Assembly: GCA_902459845.2 (NCBI GenBank)
Contig: CABPSV020000135.1
Coordinates: 1-15,000, forward strand
Direction: 5' to 3'
DNA from: Hepatocystis sp. ex Piliocolobus tephrosceles
Taxonomy: Eukaryota > Apicomplexa > Aconoidasida > Haemosporida > Plasmodiidae
DNA length: 15,000 nt
In this document: positions 1 through 7,194 of the stretch, one piece after another
Layout: each line of letters opens with the position of its first letter
How positions within the stretch are numbered: position 1 is the first letter of the stretch
The notes under the pieces: model-generated
Told to the model about the DNA's origin: nothing
Database searches by the model: none
What the model saw: only the letters and a program-made list of their open reading frames with translations
Program-made: the position numbers and the translations under genes

Positions 1-233
1 TTGTTGTATATTATGTTGTATATCTATTTATAAACTAACTCTTATGTAACTATTCAGGTGTATTTTATCCTTTAAATGTGTGAGGATTTTTTTTTTTTTT
101 TAGCAACAAATTAAAATACCACAATTAAAAAAAAAAGTTGCTAAACCTAAATAAATATATGTGGATTACATTTATAAAAAACCAAAACATATAGTGATGT
201 TATAACATTAAAGGAGTACTAAATCTAAGCTTG

Positions 234-243
234 TAAACGTTTA
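234..243. promoter_or_regulatory. Conserved palindrome TAAACGTTTA (copy A)
   Basis: This is a perfect 10-base palindrome, extended to GTAAACGTTTAAAT, and it is kept unchanged in the second copy at 2395-2404 although the flanks have drifted. It is a candidate protein-binding site. I cannot assign it to a known ApiAP2 factor. Confidence 0.4.
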
Positions 244-403
244 AATCAGTTAGTGAAATAAAGAAAAAAGAATTATTTTTTTTTCATATATACCCTTAAT
301 TAATTTTGTTTTTCTATTTTATGTGGTTTTTTTTTTCAAACTTTAATCATTACATATATATGTGTACCATTTACTTTTTTTTTTTTTTATATGGCTATTA
401 CAT

Positions 404-414
404 AACGTTGATCA
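404..414. promoter_or_regulatory. Conserved block AACGTTGATCA (copy A)
   Basis: An 11-base block identical to 2557-2567 upstream of the second gene, lying between diverged poly-T tracts. It includes the palindromes AACGTT and TGATCA. It is a candidate regulatory site; the function is inferred only from conservation between the two copies. Confidence 0.35.
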
Positions 415-486
415 ACATGTGGTCTATATTTTTAAATATGCTAATATATAAATGTTTAAAAATAAATTTGATTAATCACATAGGTG

Positions 487-508
487 TGGCTCTCAAAAAC
501 TTTGATTT
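487..508. promoter_or_regulatory. Conserved block with TGGCTCTCA (copy A)
   Basis: The block matches 2649-2667 in copy B with few changes (TGGCTCTCA, then A-rich, then ACTTT). It is one of the few G+C-containing stretches in the flank and is retained in both copies. It could be a control element or part of a transcribed leader. Confidence 0.3.
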
Positions 509-888
509 GAATAATTACATAATGTATAAAAAAAGGTAAAATATTCATAAATATAACATCATATTGTGGTGTTTTTATGGAGTTAAAACTTTAAACATAT
601 TATACATAAATATAACATCGTATTTTAGTATTTTTGTGAAATTATAATTTTAAACACATTTTTATTTTCATTTTTTTACAGTTCTTAAGTTTATTTTTTT
701 TTTTCTTTTTAAATAAAAAAAAAAAGTTGTAATGAAATAATAATTAAAATATATATATATATATATTAACAAAAATAACATACAATATGTTTTATTTTAT
801 TTATTAATTTTTACTAATTAAAAAAAGAAGCTACCGTTATTGTAAATATGTATATATATTTATATATATATATACATGTATTAGCAAG

Positions 889-1650
889 ATGGTAATTGTT
901 TTTAATAAGAAAGTTCTACTTTTATTTGTGCTACTTCTCTTATTAATACAATTTTGTTCTGCCGCAGAAAATATTAGTGGAGGGAGTGGAAATGGAGGAA
1001 ATGGAGGAAGTGGTGGAAGTGGAGGAAACGGAGCAAGTGGATGGAGTGTATCAAGTGGAGGAAGTGGAGAACGTGGGACTGTTGGATCAAGTGGAGGAAG
1101 TAGTTTTAGTGGAATAAGTGGAGTACAACCATTAAGTGAGGGAAGTGGATCAAGTGGAGTACATCCATTAAGTGGAGAAAGTGGATCAAGTAGAAGAAGT
1201 AGAGGAGGTGGGTGGAGTGACGAACGTGGGACTGTTAGATCAAGTGGAGGAAGTCGATGGAGTGGAGAACGTGGATCAAGTGGAGGAAGTGGTTTTAGTG
1301 GTCTGAGTGGAATATATCCATTAAGTGGAGGAAGTGTGTCAAGTGGATCAAGTGGATTAAGTAGAAGAAGGGGAGGGGGTAGAGGAAGTGGAAGGGGTAG
1401 AGGAAGTGGAGACCATGCAGAAAATTGGAGGAATAGACTATATGTACAATATAGACCATATAGACAACATGGACCATATAGACAACATGGACCATATGGA
1501 GTAGGTGCAGAAGGTGATAATAGAGGTCGACGTAGTCGTAGAAGGTTAAATCTTGATGCAATCAATCTGGGTGGAGATGAAGAAGGTGGTGGTCGAGGCA
1601 GGGGTAGGGGAGGTCAAAATTTGTTAAGTGCTTTGCTGCGTCCAAATTGA
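889..1650 (+). CDS. Secreted Gly/Ser/Arg-rich repeat protein (copy A)
   Basis: I do not recognise this 253-residue protein. Residues 1-25 form a clear signal peptide: two lysines at 7-8, then a Leu/Val/Phe core, then FCSA; cleavage before AEN is likely. The leader is nearly shared with the gene at 3064, which supports both starts. The rest is low complexity. Residues 30-160 are Gly/Ser-rich with an imperfect 51-residue duplication (ERGTV at 61-65 and 112-116, each followed by SSGGS and later by a PLS motif). Residues 158-174 are a Gly/Arg tract. Residues 188-204 carry a Tyr-Arg-Gln-His-Gly-Pro hexapeptide repeat from an exact 18-base DNA repeat (1455-1490). The tail has a very basic stretch (212-219), an acidic spot and an RG/RGG tract (236-242). 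I see no second membrane segment, no Cys-rich domain and no PEXEL-type RxLx[E/D/Q] motif. The protein is probably secreted or surface-associated. The reverse-strand open frame over this region is a shadow of the repeats. Confidence 0.8.
   Translation: MVIVFNKKVLLLFVLLLLLIQFCSAAENISGGSGNGGNGGSGGSGGNGASGWSVSSGGSGERGTVGSSGGSSFSGISGVQPLSEGSGSSGVHPLSGESGSSRRSRGGGWSDERGTVRSSGGSRWSGERGSSGGSGFSGLSGIYPLSGGSVSSGSSGLSRRRGGGRGSGRGRGSGDHAENWRNRLYVQYRPYRQHGPYRQHGPYGVGAEGDNRGRRSRRRLNLDAINLGGDEEGGGRGRGRGGQNLLSALLRPN
1069..1341 (+). repeat. Imperfect ~153-base internal duplication in copy A gene
   Basis: A 33-base block at 1069 recurs at 1222 with a single visible change, and similarity continues less exactly through the segment ending in the PLS motif. 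The offset of 153 bases keeps the reading frame (51 codons). It suggests growth of the coding repeat by unequal exchange or slippage. Confidence 0.6.
1455..1490 (+). repeat. 18-base tandem coding repeat (two exact units)
   Basis: Two exact copies of an 18-base unit starting ACCATATAGACAACATGG are followed by a third partial one. They encode the repeated Pro-Tyr-Arg-Gln-His-Gly motif of the first Gly-rich protein. Confidence 0.8.
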
Positions 1651-2149
1651 TCGTGTCATTCTCAATAATAATTATAAAAACGAAAATATGTTGATAAATA
1701 AACTAAAAATAATTTATATATTAAAATTTTTTTATATCACATATTTAGAGTTTATAATAGATTAACATTTATATGTGTTCTTTTTAAACACAAATTACGT
1801 AAGAGAAGTTAAATAAAAATTTTTAAATGGTAATATTTATAATTGGTATTATTAAAAAAAAAACTTTTCGGTAAAAATATATATGAAGCTATTAAATTTG
1901 TATTAATATAGCTGGAGTACATATAAAAAAAAAAAAAAAAAATTAATAAAATTATAATAAAAACATCGCAATGTTGTATAATTATAACCATTTTTTTTTC
2001 ATTTATATAGCTTTACGTATTTTACGTATCTTTTTTTTTTTTTTTTTTTATTTTTTTTTTAATTTTTTTATTTTTTTTTTTTTTATTTTTTTTTTTTTTT
2101 TTCAAATTTTGTTGTCCCATTTTTTTATAAATCATTATTTTATTGTCAG
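1651..2149. other. Gap between the two duplicated units
   Basis: This is the 3' flank of the first gene, with long A and T tracts (for example 2031-2102, almost all T). I see no gene. The open frames crossing it are poly-Phe or Asn/Ile artefacts. It shows no clear similarity to the 3' flank of the second gene, so the duplicated block seems to cover upstream DNA plus coding region rather than downstream DNA. Confidence 0.6.
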
Positions 2150-2319
2150 CATGTATCAATGTGTCGTACATTTATTTTTAAACTAACCATTGTGCAACTG
2201 TTCACGTATATTTTATTTTATAAATGTTGTGTGAGAATATCTTTGTTTTTTTAACAACAAATTAAAACATTACAATTAAAAAAAAATGTAGAACATATGT
2301 ATATATAAAATATATTTAC

Positions 2320-2352
<33 letters not shown>

Positions 2353-2394
2353 AGTGCTATTACAGCTTAAAAATATATCTTAAATCTAATCGCG

Positions 2395-2404
2395 TAAACG
2401 TTTA
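2395..2404. promoter_or_regulatory. Conserved palindrome TAAACGTTTA (copy B)
   Basis: Identical to 234-243 and in the same relative place, about 660 bases before the ATG. It is a candidate binding site retained after duplication. Confidence 0.4.
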
Positions 2405-2556
2405 AATGAGCTCGTGAAGTAAAAGAAGAGTTTTTTTTTTTTATACACCTTTATTTAAATTTATTTTTTTTATTTCAAGTATTTTTCTTATTCAAACTTT
2501 AATCGCTACACATATACGTGTACCCTTTTTTTTTTTTTTTTTGGTAACTATTATGC

Positions 2557-2567
2557 AACGTTGATCA
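2557..2567. promoter_or_regulatory. Conserved block AACGTTGATCA (copy B)
   Basis: Identical to 404-414, again just after a long T tract and before a block related to AATATATAAATGTTTAAA. The function is inferred from retention only. Confidence 0.35.
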
Positions 2568-3063
2568 TGCTTTGATTGATCTATTCAAATGAAATGTTCA
2601 AGTTTTCTAATATATAAATGTTTAAACATAAATTTGAGTAGACATTTATGGCTCTCACAAACTTTTAATTAAATGGTTACATAACGTATAATAAAAATAA
2701 GATACACATAAAAGTAATACAATATTTTAGTATTTTTGTGAAATTATAACTTTAAATATATTTTTTATTTTTTTATATTTTTATTTTTTTTATATTTTTA
2801 TTTTTTTATTTATTTATTTTTTTATTTTTTTATTTATTTATTTTTTTATTTTATTATTTTTTTTTTTTTTACCAATTTTAATTTTTTTTTTACAGTCTTA
2901 AATAAAAAAAACAGATGTGCTAAAATAGCTATAAAACTATATATATTAACAAAAATAAAATAAAATACACTTTATTTATTTATTTTATTTATTTTTAATA
3001 ATTAAAAAGAGAAACTACCGTTATTGTTGTAAACCTGTATATATATTTATATGTATTAGCAGG

Positions 3064-3363
3064 ATGGCAATTATTTCCAATAAGAAGGTTTTACTTTTAT
3101 TTGTGCTGGTTTTCTTACTAATACCTTTTTGTTGTGCTGAAGAAAATATGGGTGGAGGAGGAGGAGGAGGAGATGGAGGTTTTGGAGGAGGAGGAGGTGG
3201 AGGTTTTGGAGGAGGAGGAGGAGGTGGAGGTTATGGAGGAGGAGGAGGTGGAGGTTATGGAGGAGGAGGTGGAGGTTATGGAGGAGGAGGTGGAGGAAAT
3301 GGACAAGGAGGTGGAGGTGGAAATGATCCATTTACTGATCGATTTTATAAACCATTAAATTAA
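3064..3363 (+). CDS. Secreted poly-glycine protein (copy B)
   Basis: A 99-residue protein of a family I do not recognise. Residues 1-25 are a signal peptide closely matching that of the gene at 889 (NKKVLLLFVL, then Leu/Ile, then FC-x-A); cleavage before EEN is likely. Residues 30-86 are almost pure glycine: 49 of 57 residues, interrupted by single aromatic residues at 40, 48, 57, 65 and 72, spaced 7-9 apart, plus an Asp, an Asn and a Gln. The short tail (NDPFTDRFYKPLN) is not repetitive. The glycine codons are GGA and GGT. There is no membrane anchor after the leader, no cysteine after the signal peptide and no PEXEL-like motif. The aromatic-spaced Gly tract recalls structural glycine-rich or GGY/GGF proteins of other organisms, but that is only an analogy. 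Shared leader and shared upstream DNA make it a paralogue of the first gene. Reverse-strand and other-frame open frames here are shadows of the GGA repeats. Confidence 0.82.
   Translation: MAIISNKKVLLLFVLVFLLIPFCCAEENMGGGGGGGDGGFGGGGGGGFGGGGGGGGYGGGGGGGYGGGGGGYGGGGGGNGQGGGGGNDPFTDRFYKPLN
3147..3325 (+). repeat. GGA/GGT-rich coding tract with G-quadruplex potential
   Basis: About 180 bases consist mostly of GGA and GGT triplets on the plus strand with single TTT or TAT insertions. This is a strongly purine-skewed island in very AT-rich DNA. Many closely spaced GG pairs give potential for two-tetrad quadruplexes on the coding strand. The fold is inferred from known behaviour of GGA repeats, not shown. 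Confidence 0.7.
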
Positions 3364-4744
3364 ACCTTAAATTTATATACATACCTAGATCCAACTTACA
3401 ATGCGAGTTAAAGCTTAAATGGCGGTGTTCGCAGATCTAATGGATAAATATGAGGTTTTTTACTTGTAGTATAAAATTATAATTATAAATAAAATTTTTG
3501 AAGATTATATACAAGCTACTTTTCAACTCAAACAATAAAATTTAAAGAGGAATTAACACTTTTAAAAATAATAGTACGTATAAAATATAAACTAACTGAA
3601 GTAAAAATAGCAATAAATATGAAGTTCATAAATTTTATATAATGAAATATATATATATATATATATGAATAATTAAAATAAAATTATAATTAACAAAAGG
3701 GGCTCAAACGTGTATAAATATAATAAAATTATAATTTTGAGCACCTTTTTTTTTTTTTTTTGTATTTTTATTTGTAAATTATATCTATATTACCCAACTT
3801 TTTTTTTTTTTTTATTCCATATCACTTTATTAACTACATCATTTGATGTGATTGTATAATATTTCTAACTATTCCGTATATATACAGATGTATATTGTTT
3901 TTTTATTTTTTTTTTTTAGCTAGTGCATATAAACATTTTTTTAATGTATAAAAAAGAAAATGTATAGTACAACAAAACTATTGTAATGTATGTGAAGGTG
4001 TATTTAAAAAATTCATATATATATATATATAAGACATGATTGCAACAATTTAAACATATATTTAAGTATGTAACTACATTTAATATGTAAATTAAAAAGT
4101 TGATATATTTTTTACATTTTCTCTAACTATCACTAATTTATTCTCTAATTAATAAACTGTATAAAAAAAAGCAATCGAAATGTTTAAATATAAAATATAG
4201 TTTATATAGTAATATGAAAAAAAAAAAAAATAATTAAAACTTGTAAAAATAAGTATATTGTTCATAAATTTTAATTTAACTGTAAAAATAGGTGTATAAA
4301 AAAACATCAAACTTTAAAAAAAAATAAAGTGTGATATATTATTTATAAAATAGTAATATTTTAATTAATTTTTTAACTAATATGTGTATCTATACGTATA
4401 TATATATATATAGGGATGTTCTCAGTTATAAATACATAAATGTAAGCATTTACATGCATATTGTTAGTATAAATGTTATATATAATAATTTTTTTATTAT
4501 TTTATAATTGTTTTATTATTATTTTATTTATTTAATTTTAGGTTTTTCATGTTTTAGCACAAAAAAAAATAAAATAAAAATAATGTATAGATTCAAAGAA
4601 GGTAATAGCTACATATTTTAAAAAGCTGTTGTCAAAAACATCGTTTATATTTTCAAAACAAAAACAAAAACAAATTTAGTTTGAAAAAAAAAAACCCAAA
4701 TAGATGAATGCAAAAACTTTAAGGAACAAAATTGCAACACATAC

Positions 4745-4794
<50 letters not shown>

Positions 4795-4881
4795 CATAGA
4801 GTTAGTTACATAAAGAGAATTAAGGCATAATATTTAAAAAAACGCATTTATTTAGTGTTTTTATATAATCCTAATTTTCAG

Positions 4882-4915
<34 letters not shown>

Positions 4916-5427
4916 GATATTTGCTGTTCCTCTAATTTTTTACTTTATTTTATTATTTATTTGTTTTATTTATTTATTTATTTTTTTTTTTTTTCATTAT
5001 TTTCACAGTTTTGACATATGTTTACTTATAAGTATATCCATAATCATATATGTTATTTGTTTTATTAGCTAATACTAAGATTTTATTTTATTTATTTAAA
5101 ATGAAGAATATCTCTTAATTGTTAGAATAAGTGAGATATTAAATATGTATATATTTATGCATAATATATAAAAAAATGGAAGTTTTGATTAACAACTTAA
5201 TTCTTCATTTAGTTGTATAATTTTTATAATCCCTTCCCTGTACTTGTGTTTGTTCTTACGCTTCCTCATCCCATTTATTCGGAACTTAAATTAACTTAAC
5301 GTACGAATATTTTAAGTCATCCTTTCACTATGTATCATGTTGCCCCAAATGACATTTCTATTAAATTATATCTTATTCAAAGAAATCAAACCAAATAGTA
5401 AAAAATAAAAATAAAAAAACGGTTTAA
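3364..5427. other. Large intergenic region without a supported gene
   Basis: About 2 kb of AT-rich DNA lies between the second Gly-rich gene and the Sen34-like gene. It contains TA runs (3645-3666, 4018-4031, 4761-4790), A or T tracts (for example 4745-4760 and 4885-4912) and the inverted repeat listed separately. A short ATG frame at 4583 ending in a donor-like AAG/GTAATA is too small to call an exon. The last 200 bases (5220-5427) are of higher complexity and are probably the promoter and 5' leader of the next gene. Confidence 0.6.
3695..3749. other. 14-bp inverted repeat with 27-base loop followed by a T tract
   Basis: AAAAGGGGCTCAAA at 3695-3708 pairs with 3736-3749 over 14 positions with one mismatch (G3701/A3743). 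The AT-rich loop is 27 bases and T residues continue to about 3761. It is unusually G+C-rich for this gap. It may form a hairpin in RNA near the 3' end of the upstream transcript, or be the remains of a small element. There is no direct evidence for either. Confidence 0.5.
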
Positions 5428-6123
5428 ATGGTTAAAATGAAAATTATTTACACATACAAAAAAGAGTTATATGAATTGTTTTTTAATGAACATAATGTGG
5501 ACGAAAATGTAGTAAACATAATAAAAAATAATTATAATAAATGTTATAAATATGATAAAATAGACTTAAATAAAAATATGGATTTTGATTTTATTAACTT
5601 TAAACAATATAATTGTAATACATACCAAAAAACATGTCCCAAAAAAATATGTACCCAAAAAATATGTCCCAAAAAAATATGTACCCAAAAAATATGTACC
5701 CAAAAAATATGTACCGAAAAAATATGTCCTAAAGAAAGTGAAAAAGAATTAATGATTGGTACTAATATGAAAAATTGTACATATGAATTTAATGATCAAG
5801 TAAAAGAGTACATTGGAAAAAATACAAATTATTTAAAATTATTAAAAAAATGTAAAAAATATTTTAAAAATAATGGTTATATTATTAAAAAAGGAGATTT
5901 ATATGGTGGTGATTACTTATTATATTTAACAAATGAAAAATATACGCATTCAGTTTATGTCGTTTATTTTATAAAAAAGGAAAAGACACTCAGAGAGTTA
6001 ATTCAAATATTAAGATTATCGTGTTCTATAAAAAAAAAAGTGATTATAGTTTTGGAAACAGACACGATACCTTTAGATATTACCCATAGTATGGTTTTTA
6101 TAGAAACGTACTTTTATAAATGA
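5428..6123 (+). CDS. tRNA-splicing endonuclease catalytic subunit, Sen34-like
   Basis: A 231-residue protein whose last 100 residues fit the tRNA-intron endonuclease catalytic domain. The region includes YIIKKGDLYGGDYLLY (151-166), an HSVYVVYF strand (174-181), an RLSCSIKKK segment (196-204) and a final strand near 222-229. The expected Tyr/His/Lys triad can be placed at Y166, H174 and K203. The 8-residue Tyr-His spacing and the RL-x5-K pattern match Sen34 as I know it, better than Sen2. With Sen2, Sen15 and Sen54 it would cut introns from pre-tRNA, with Sen34 making the 3' splice-site cut. The N-terminal 60 residues are not recognisable. They are joined to the catalytic domain by a Cys-containing pentapeptide repeat (68-102) that is not part of the family. 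The protein is shorter than mammalian Sen34 (about 310). ATG at 5428 is the first in frame; ATG at 5437 is an alternative. Assignment to Sen34 rather than Sen2 is good but not certain. Confidence 0.78.
   Translation: MVKMKIIYTYKKELYELFFNEHNVDENVVNIIKNNYNKCYKYDKIDLNKNMDFDFINFKQYNCNTYQKTCPKKICTQKICPKKICTQKICTQKICTEKICPKESEKELMIGTNMKNCTYEFNDQVKEYIGKNTNYLKLLKKCKKYFKNNGYIIKKGDLYGGDYLLYLTNEKYTHSVYVVYFIKKEKTLRELIQILRLSCSIKKKVIIVLETDTIPLDITHSMVFIETYFYK
5629..5733 (+). repeat. 15-base coding minisatellite (seven KxC-type pentapeptide units)
   Basis: Seven consecutive 15-base units of the type AAAAATATGTACCCA encode Lys-Ile-Cys-x-x (KICTQ, KICPK, KICTE; the first unit is KTCPK). The units are almost identical at DNA level, which points to recent slippage. 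They place seven cysteines at five-residue spacing in the linker before the endonuclease domain. Confidence 0.85.
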
Positions 6124-6444
6124 AAAAAAAAAACGTAGTGTAATAAAATGTAGCGTAATTCCTTTGTAAAAAAAAGTTAAATAACATAACCGTTTAGTGT
6201 ATTATACACTGTTAAAATACCATTTTCCGTAGACACTAATTTTTTTTATTTTTTTCTTGTGCTACGTTTGCGAGTATGCTTCGTAATGTACCGTTTTATG
6301 TACTAACCCTAACTAATTTACGAGCTTACTAATTTTATTGATATATTTATTTATGCTCTAGTTCGTTCATTAATCTTTTTTTTAACTTGTTGTTTTGTGT
6401 CATACTTATGATTTTATGTTTCTCCCACTATTGTTCTATAGCAT

Positions 6445-6501
<57 letters not shown>

Positions 6502-6914
6502 TTTTTTTTTTTTTTTTTTTTTTAAGTAACTTAAAATTATAAATAATATGTTATAAAAATAAAAGCATAAAAAAAATGAGCATATTGTAATATATGTAAT
6601 ATTATAATCAGAAGTGTTTTATAATTTTCATACTATAAATATAAGTTTTTTTTTTTTTTTTTTCCTTTATAATATTATTTTTTTTTTTAGTATAGGGACT
6701 AGCTGTTAGTAACTTATGCATATTTTTTTTTTTTTTTTTTTTTATTATAATTAAAATATTATATTCCATTCCATCCCATTCCATTTTTGTTAAAATTCAT
6801 TGTTGCTCATTTTAACTTTTTTCATGACATAATATATATTTCGGTACAATCCTGAAAAACTATATTCATAATGGGTAACAAAAAAAAAAAAAAAAAATAT
6901 GTTATAATTATAAT
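6124..6914. other. Intergenic region with a very long T tract
   Basis: The region holds the 3' flank of the Sen34-like gene and probably the promoter of the methyltransferase gene. It contains a 78-base T tract interrupted once (6446-6523), further T tracts near 6646-6663, 6679-6689 and 6724-6743, and a short CCATT-type repeat (6763-6784). I see no gene on either strand. Confidence 0.6.
6446..6523. repeat. Poly-T tract, 78 bases with one interruption
   Basis: All T except A at 6500. Such tracts are typical of Plasmodium intergenic DNA, where they tend to exclude nucleosomes and mark promoters or ends. The exact length is prone to sequencing error. Confidence 0.9.
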
Positions 6915-7043
6915 ATGAGCTATGACATAGGAGTGGCACAGGTAAAGCTCAAAATAAAATGCCAAACGAATAGAACAAATAGCTATGAAGAGTCAAAAAA
7001 AACGATCGTGATAACGAAATTCAATAAACTTTACATAATTTAA
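6915..7043 (+). CDS. Short open frame: possible first exon or upstream ORF of the methyltransferase gene
   Basis: A 42-codon frame starting MSYDIGVAQ lies in a stretch less AT-rich than its surroundings. After nine codons comes a good donor, CAG/GTAAAG (GT at 6942-6943). A T-rich tract leads to an acceptor AAG at 7177-7179, and both sites are phase 0. Removing 6942-7179 (238 bases) would join MSYDIGVAQ to LNANN and the methionine at 7195 without shifting frame. So this may be exon 1 (6915-6941) of the next gene. Alternatively it is a small upstream ORF in its leader, or has no function. An AAG acceptor is not the most usual kind. The downstream ATG already gives a protein of the expected N-terminal length, so I keep this as an alternative only. 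Confidence 0.3.
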   Translation: MSYDIGVAQVKLKIKCQTNRTNSYEESKKTIVITKFNKLYII

Positions 7044-7081
7044 TTATTTATTTTTTTGTTTTATTAATTTTTTGTGTTGTG

Positions 7082-7174
7082 TTTTGTTTTGTTTTATTTT
7101 TTTATTTTTTTTTTTATTTATTTATTTATTTTTTTTATTTATTTATTTATTTTTTTTATTTATTTATTTTTTTT
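7082..7174 (+). repeat. T-rich tract with ~21-base TTTA-type repeats
   Basis: TTTTATTTATTTATTT-like units recur at about 21-base spacing just before the methyltransferase start. Read in frame they give a Phe/Leu/Ile/Tyr string, which is an artefact. As RNA they would be a leader, or the pyrimidine tract of an intron ending at 7179. Confidence 0.6.
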
Positions 7175-7194
7175 ACAAGCTTAATGCCAATAAC

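Larger units (their letters stand above)
1..888 (+). promoter_or_regulatory. Upstream region of first Gly-rich secreted gene (copy A of duplicated 5' flank)
   Basis: There is no credible gene here; the only longer open frame (306-539) is low-complexity Phe/Ile/Tyr-rich sequence. The stretch aligns by eye, block after block, with about 2150-3063 in front of the second gene. Shared blocks include a palindrome TAAACGTTTA, AACGTTGATCA, a stretch around TGGCTCTCA, a T-rich run ending in ACAG, and TACCGTTATTG just before the ATG. The alignment is still good close to position 1, so the duplicated unit probably starts left of the window. It presumably holds the promoter and 5' leader. That role is inferred from position and conservation, not from a recognised promoter motif. 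Confidence 0.7.
2150..3063 (+). promoter_or_regulatory. Upstream region of second Gly-rich secreted gene (copy B of duplicated 5' flank)
   Basis: This is the counterpart of 1-888, at an offset that grows from about 2148 to 2175 bases. It keeps the order of the short conserved blocks while homopolymer and TTTA tracts between them have changed length (note the expanded TTTA/T-rich stretch 2761-2870). It probably contains the promoter and 5' leader of the gene at 3064. Confidence 0.7.

Noticed and set aside
306..539. Open frame upstream of the first Gly-rich gene
   Set aside because: Composition is that of AT-rich non-coding DNA, and the equivalent stretch in the duplicated copy does not keep the frame.
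837..1565. Long reverse-strand open frame, Pro/Leu-rich, 242 codons
   Set aside because: It is the complement of the GGA/AGT-rich coding repeats. Absence of stops follows from the repeat composition, and it has no leader or domain of its own.
3071..3358. Reverse-strand and second-frame open frames (His/Leu, Ser/Thr and Glu/Val strings) over the poly-Gly gene
   Set aside because: They are frame shadows of the GGA/GGT repeats. The plus frame at 3064 has the signal peptide shared with the paralogue.
6763..6784. CCATT/ATTCC-type repeat resembling host satellite DNA
   Set aside because: Only four to five imperfect units inside otherwise continuous parasite-like sequence; no sign of contamination.
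7072..7194. N-terminal extension of the methyltransferase that looks like a membrane segment
   Set aside because: It is poly-T/TTTA repeat read as Phe/Ile/Tyr. The family N-terminus starts at the ATG at 7195.
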